A stretch of 5,580 bases of DNA from JAYFRE01 sp034926235 (GTDB taxonomy: Bacteria; Pseudomonadota; Alphaproteobacteria; Rhodospirillales; Magnetospirillaceae): the NCBI GenBank assembly GCA_034926235.1, contig JAYFRE010000133.1, positions 1 to 5,580 on the forward strand. Direction: 5' to 3'. The notes under the pieces are model-generated. The model saw only the letters and a program-made list of their open reading frames with translations. It ran no database searches and was not told where the DNA came from. Both the position numbers and the translations under genes were made by a program. Below, piece by piece: positions 5,328-5,580 of this stretch (positions are counted from its first letter, which is position 1; each line of letters starts with the position of its first letter).

Positions 5328-5472
5328 GCTTCAAATAAGCGCCGAATATTAGAGGTGTCCGAGACAGTTTTACTAATGTATGGCTGTTTTATCCTTAAAT
5401 AATAATGCACGTCATTTCATTTACGGAAAAATACGGCCCCGATCTATCGATTGTGTAAAAGGGGAATTTCGT

Positions 5473-5580
5473 ATGTCACACCTTTCGGAGACCTCCGTCG
5501 CTGCTCCCAAACTGGGCAATCCCGCCGCGGTGGGACTGGGTGCTTTCGGTCTGACGACTTTCATGCTGCAATTGCATGGC
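5473..5580 (+). CDS. GPR1/FUN34/YaaH family acetate uptake transporter (N-terminal part, cut by window end)
   Basis: The first 36 codons are open to the window edge and encode MSHLSETSVAAPKLG followed by NPAAVGLGAFGLTTFMLQLH. The second segment (residues 16-35) is the N-terminal signature of the GPR1/FUN34/YaaH family, compare NPAPLGL and FGxTT in E. coli SatP. These are six-helix inner-membrane carriers or channels for acetate and sometimes succinate. The first helix begins at about residue 19. The ATG at 5473 is preceded by AAGGGG with 8-nt spacing, a moderate ribosome site. The gene is divergent from the operon. HMG-CoA breakdown yields acetyl-CoA and acetoacetate, so a link to acetate is plausible but not shown. 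The rest of the protein is outside the window. Confidence 0.85.
   Translation, partial: MSHLSETSVAAPKLGNPAAVGLGAFGLTTFMLQLHG

Larger units (their letters stand above)
4912..5472. other. Divergent intergenic regulatory region, no protein gene seen
   Basis: These roughly 560 bp separate the leftward operon from the rightward acetate transporter gene. The region is more AT-rich than the coding DNA and holds a sigma-54 promoter, two matching upstream palindromes and several further dyads, listed separately. Open frames crossing it (for example 4941-5180 minus and 4980-5309 plus) lack ribosome sites and family resemblance, and they run over the promoter elements, so I do not call genes. No tRNA or recognised riboswitch is apparent. 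The part between about 5330 and 5455 is AT-rich with no strong motif that I can defend. Confidence 0.7.

Noticed and set aside
5369..5448. Sigma-70 promoters close to the acetate transporter start (TTTACT or TTTACG as -35)
   Set aside because: No acceptable -10 hexamer occurs at 16-18 nt from either candidate; the AT-rich sequence gives only poor matches.

Overview
The window looks like accessory catabolic DNA from a GC-rich Gram-negative bacterium. An alphaproteobacterium of the Rhodospirillales type is my guess, based on GC-rich coding, strong AGGAGG ribosome sites, a sigma-54 promoter and the gene families present. The sequence alone does not fix the taxon. Coding is dense except for one AT-rich, dyad-rich intergenic region of about 560 bp.

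Five genes read leftwards on the minus strand from about 4906 to 97, with gaps or overlaps of -1, 11, 44 and 1 nt, so they form one operon. In transcription order they are: an AtuA/DUF1446-family protein (GTG start); a separate small AtuA-like C-terminal protein, overlapping it by TGATG; a class II (degradative-type) HMG-CoA reductase with its catalytic residues in place; an unrecognised small two-helix membrane protein; and a divergent TctA-type permease. A strong hairpin with a distal T run follows the last gene (about 33-87) and probably ends the transcript.

The region 4912-5472 separates this operon from a divergent gene starting at 5473. That gene encodes the N-terminus of a GPR1/FUN34/YaaH (SatP-type) acetate transporter and is cut by the window edge. 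Upstream of the operon is an exact sigma-54 promoter, TGGCAC-N5-TTGC, on the minus strand at 4969-4955. Further upstream are two copies of TGTTTC-N5-GAWACA, centred about 86 and 147 bp from the inferred transcription start and 61 bp apart, with an IHF-like AATCAA motif between promoter and sites. This is the layout of a promoter driven by a bacterial enhancer-binding protein, so the operon is probably substrate-inducible.

My working model is an inducible system that imports and oxidises mevalonate or a related branched hydroxy-acid. The permease and its small partner would take up the substrate. HMG-CoA reductase would run in the oxidative direction to HMG-CoA. The AtuA pair, of uncertain biochemistry, would act on a CoA-linked or hydroxy-acid intermediate. 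The divergent transporter would handle acetate. No HMG-CoA lyase, CoA ligase or regulator is visible in the window, so substrate and pathway are inference.
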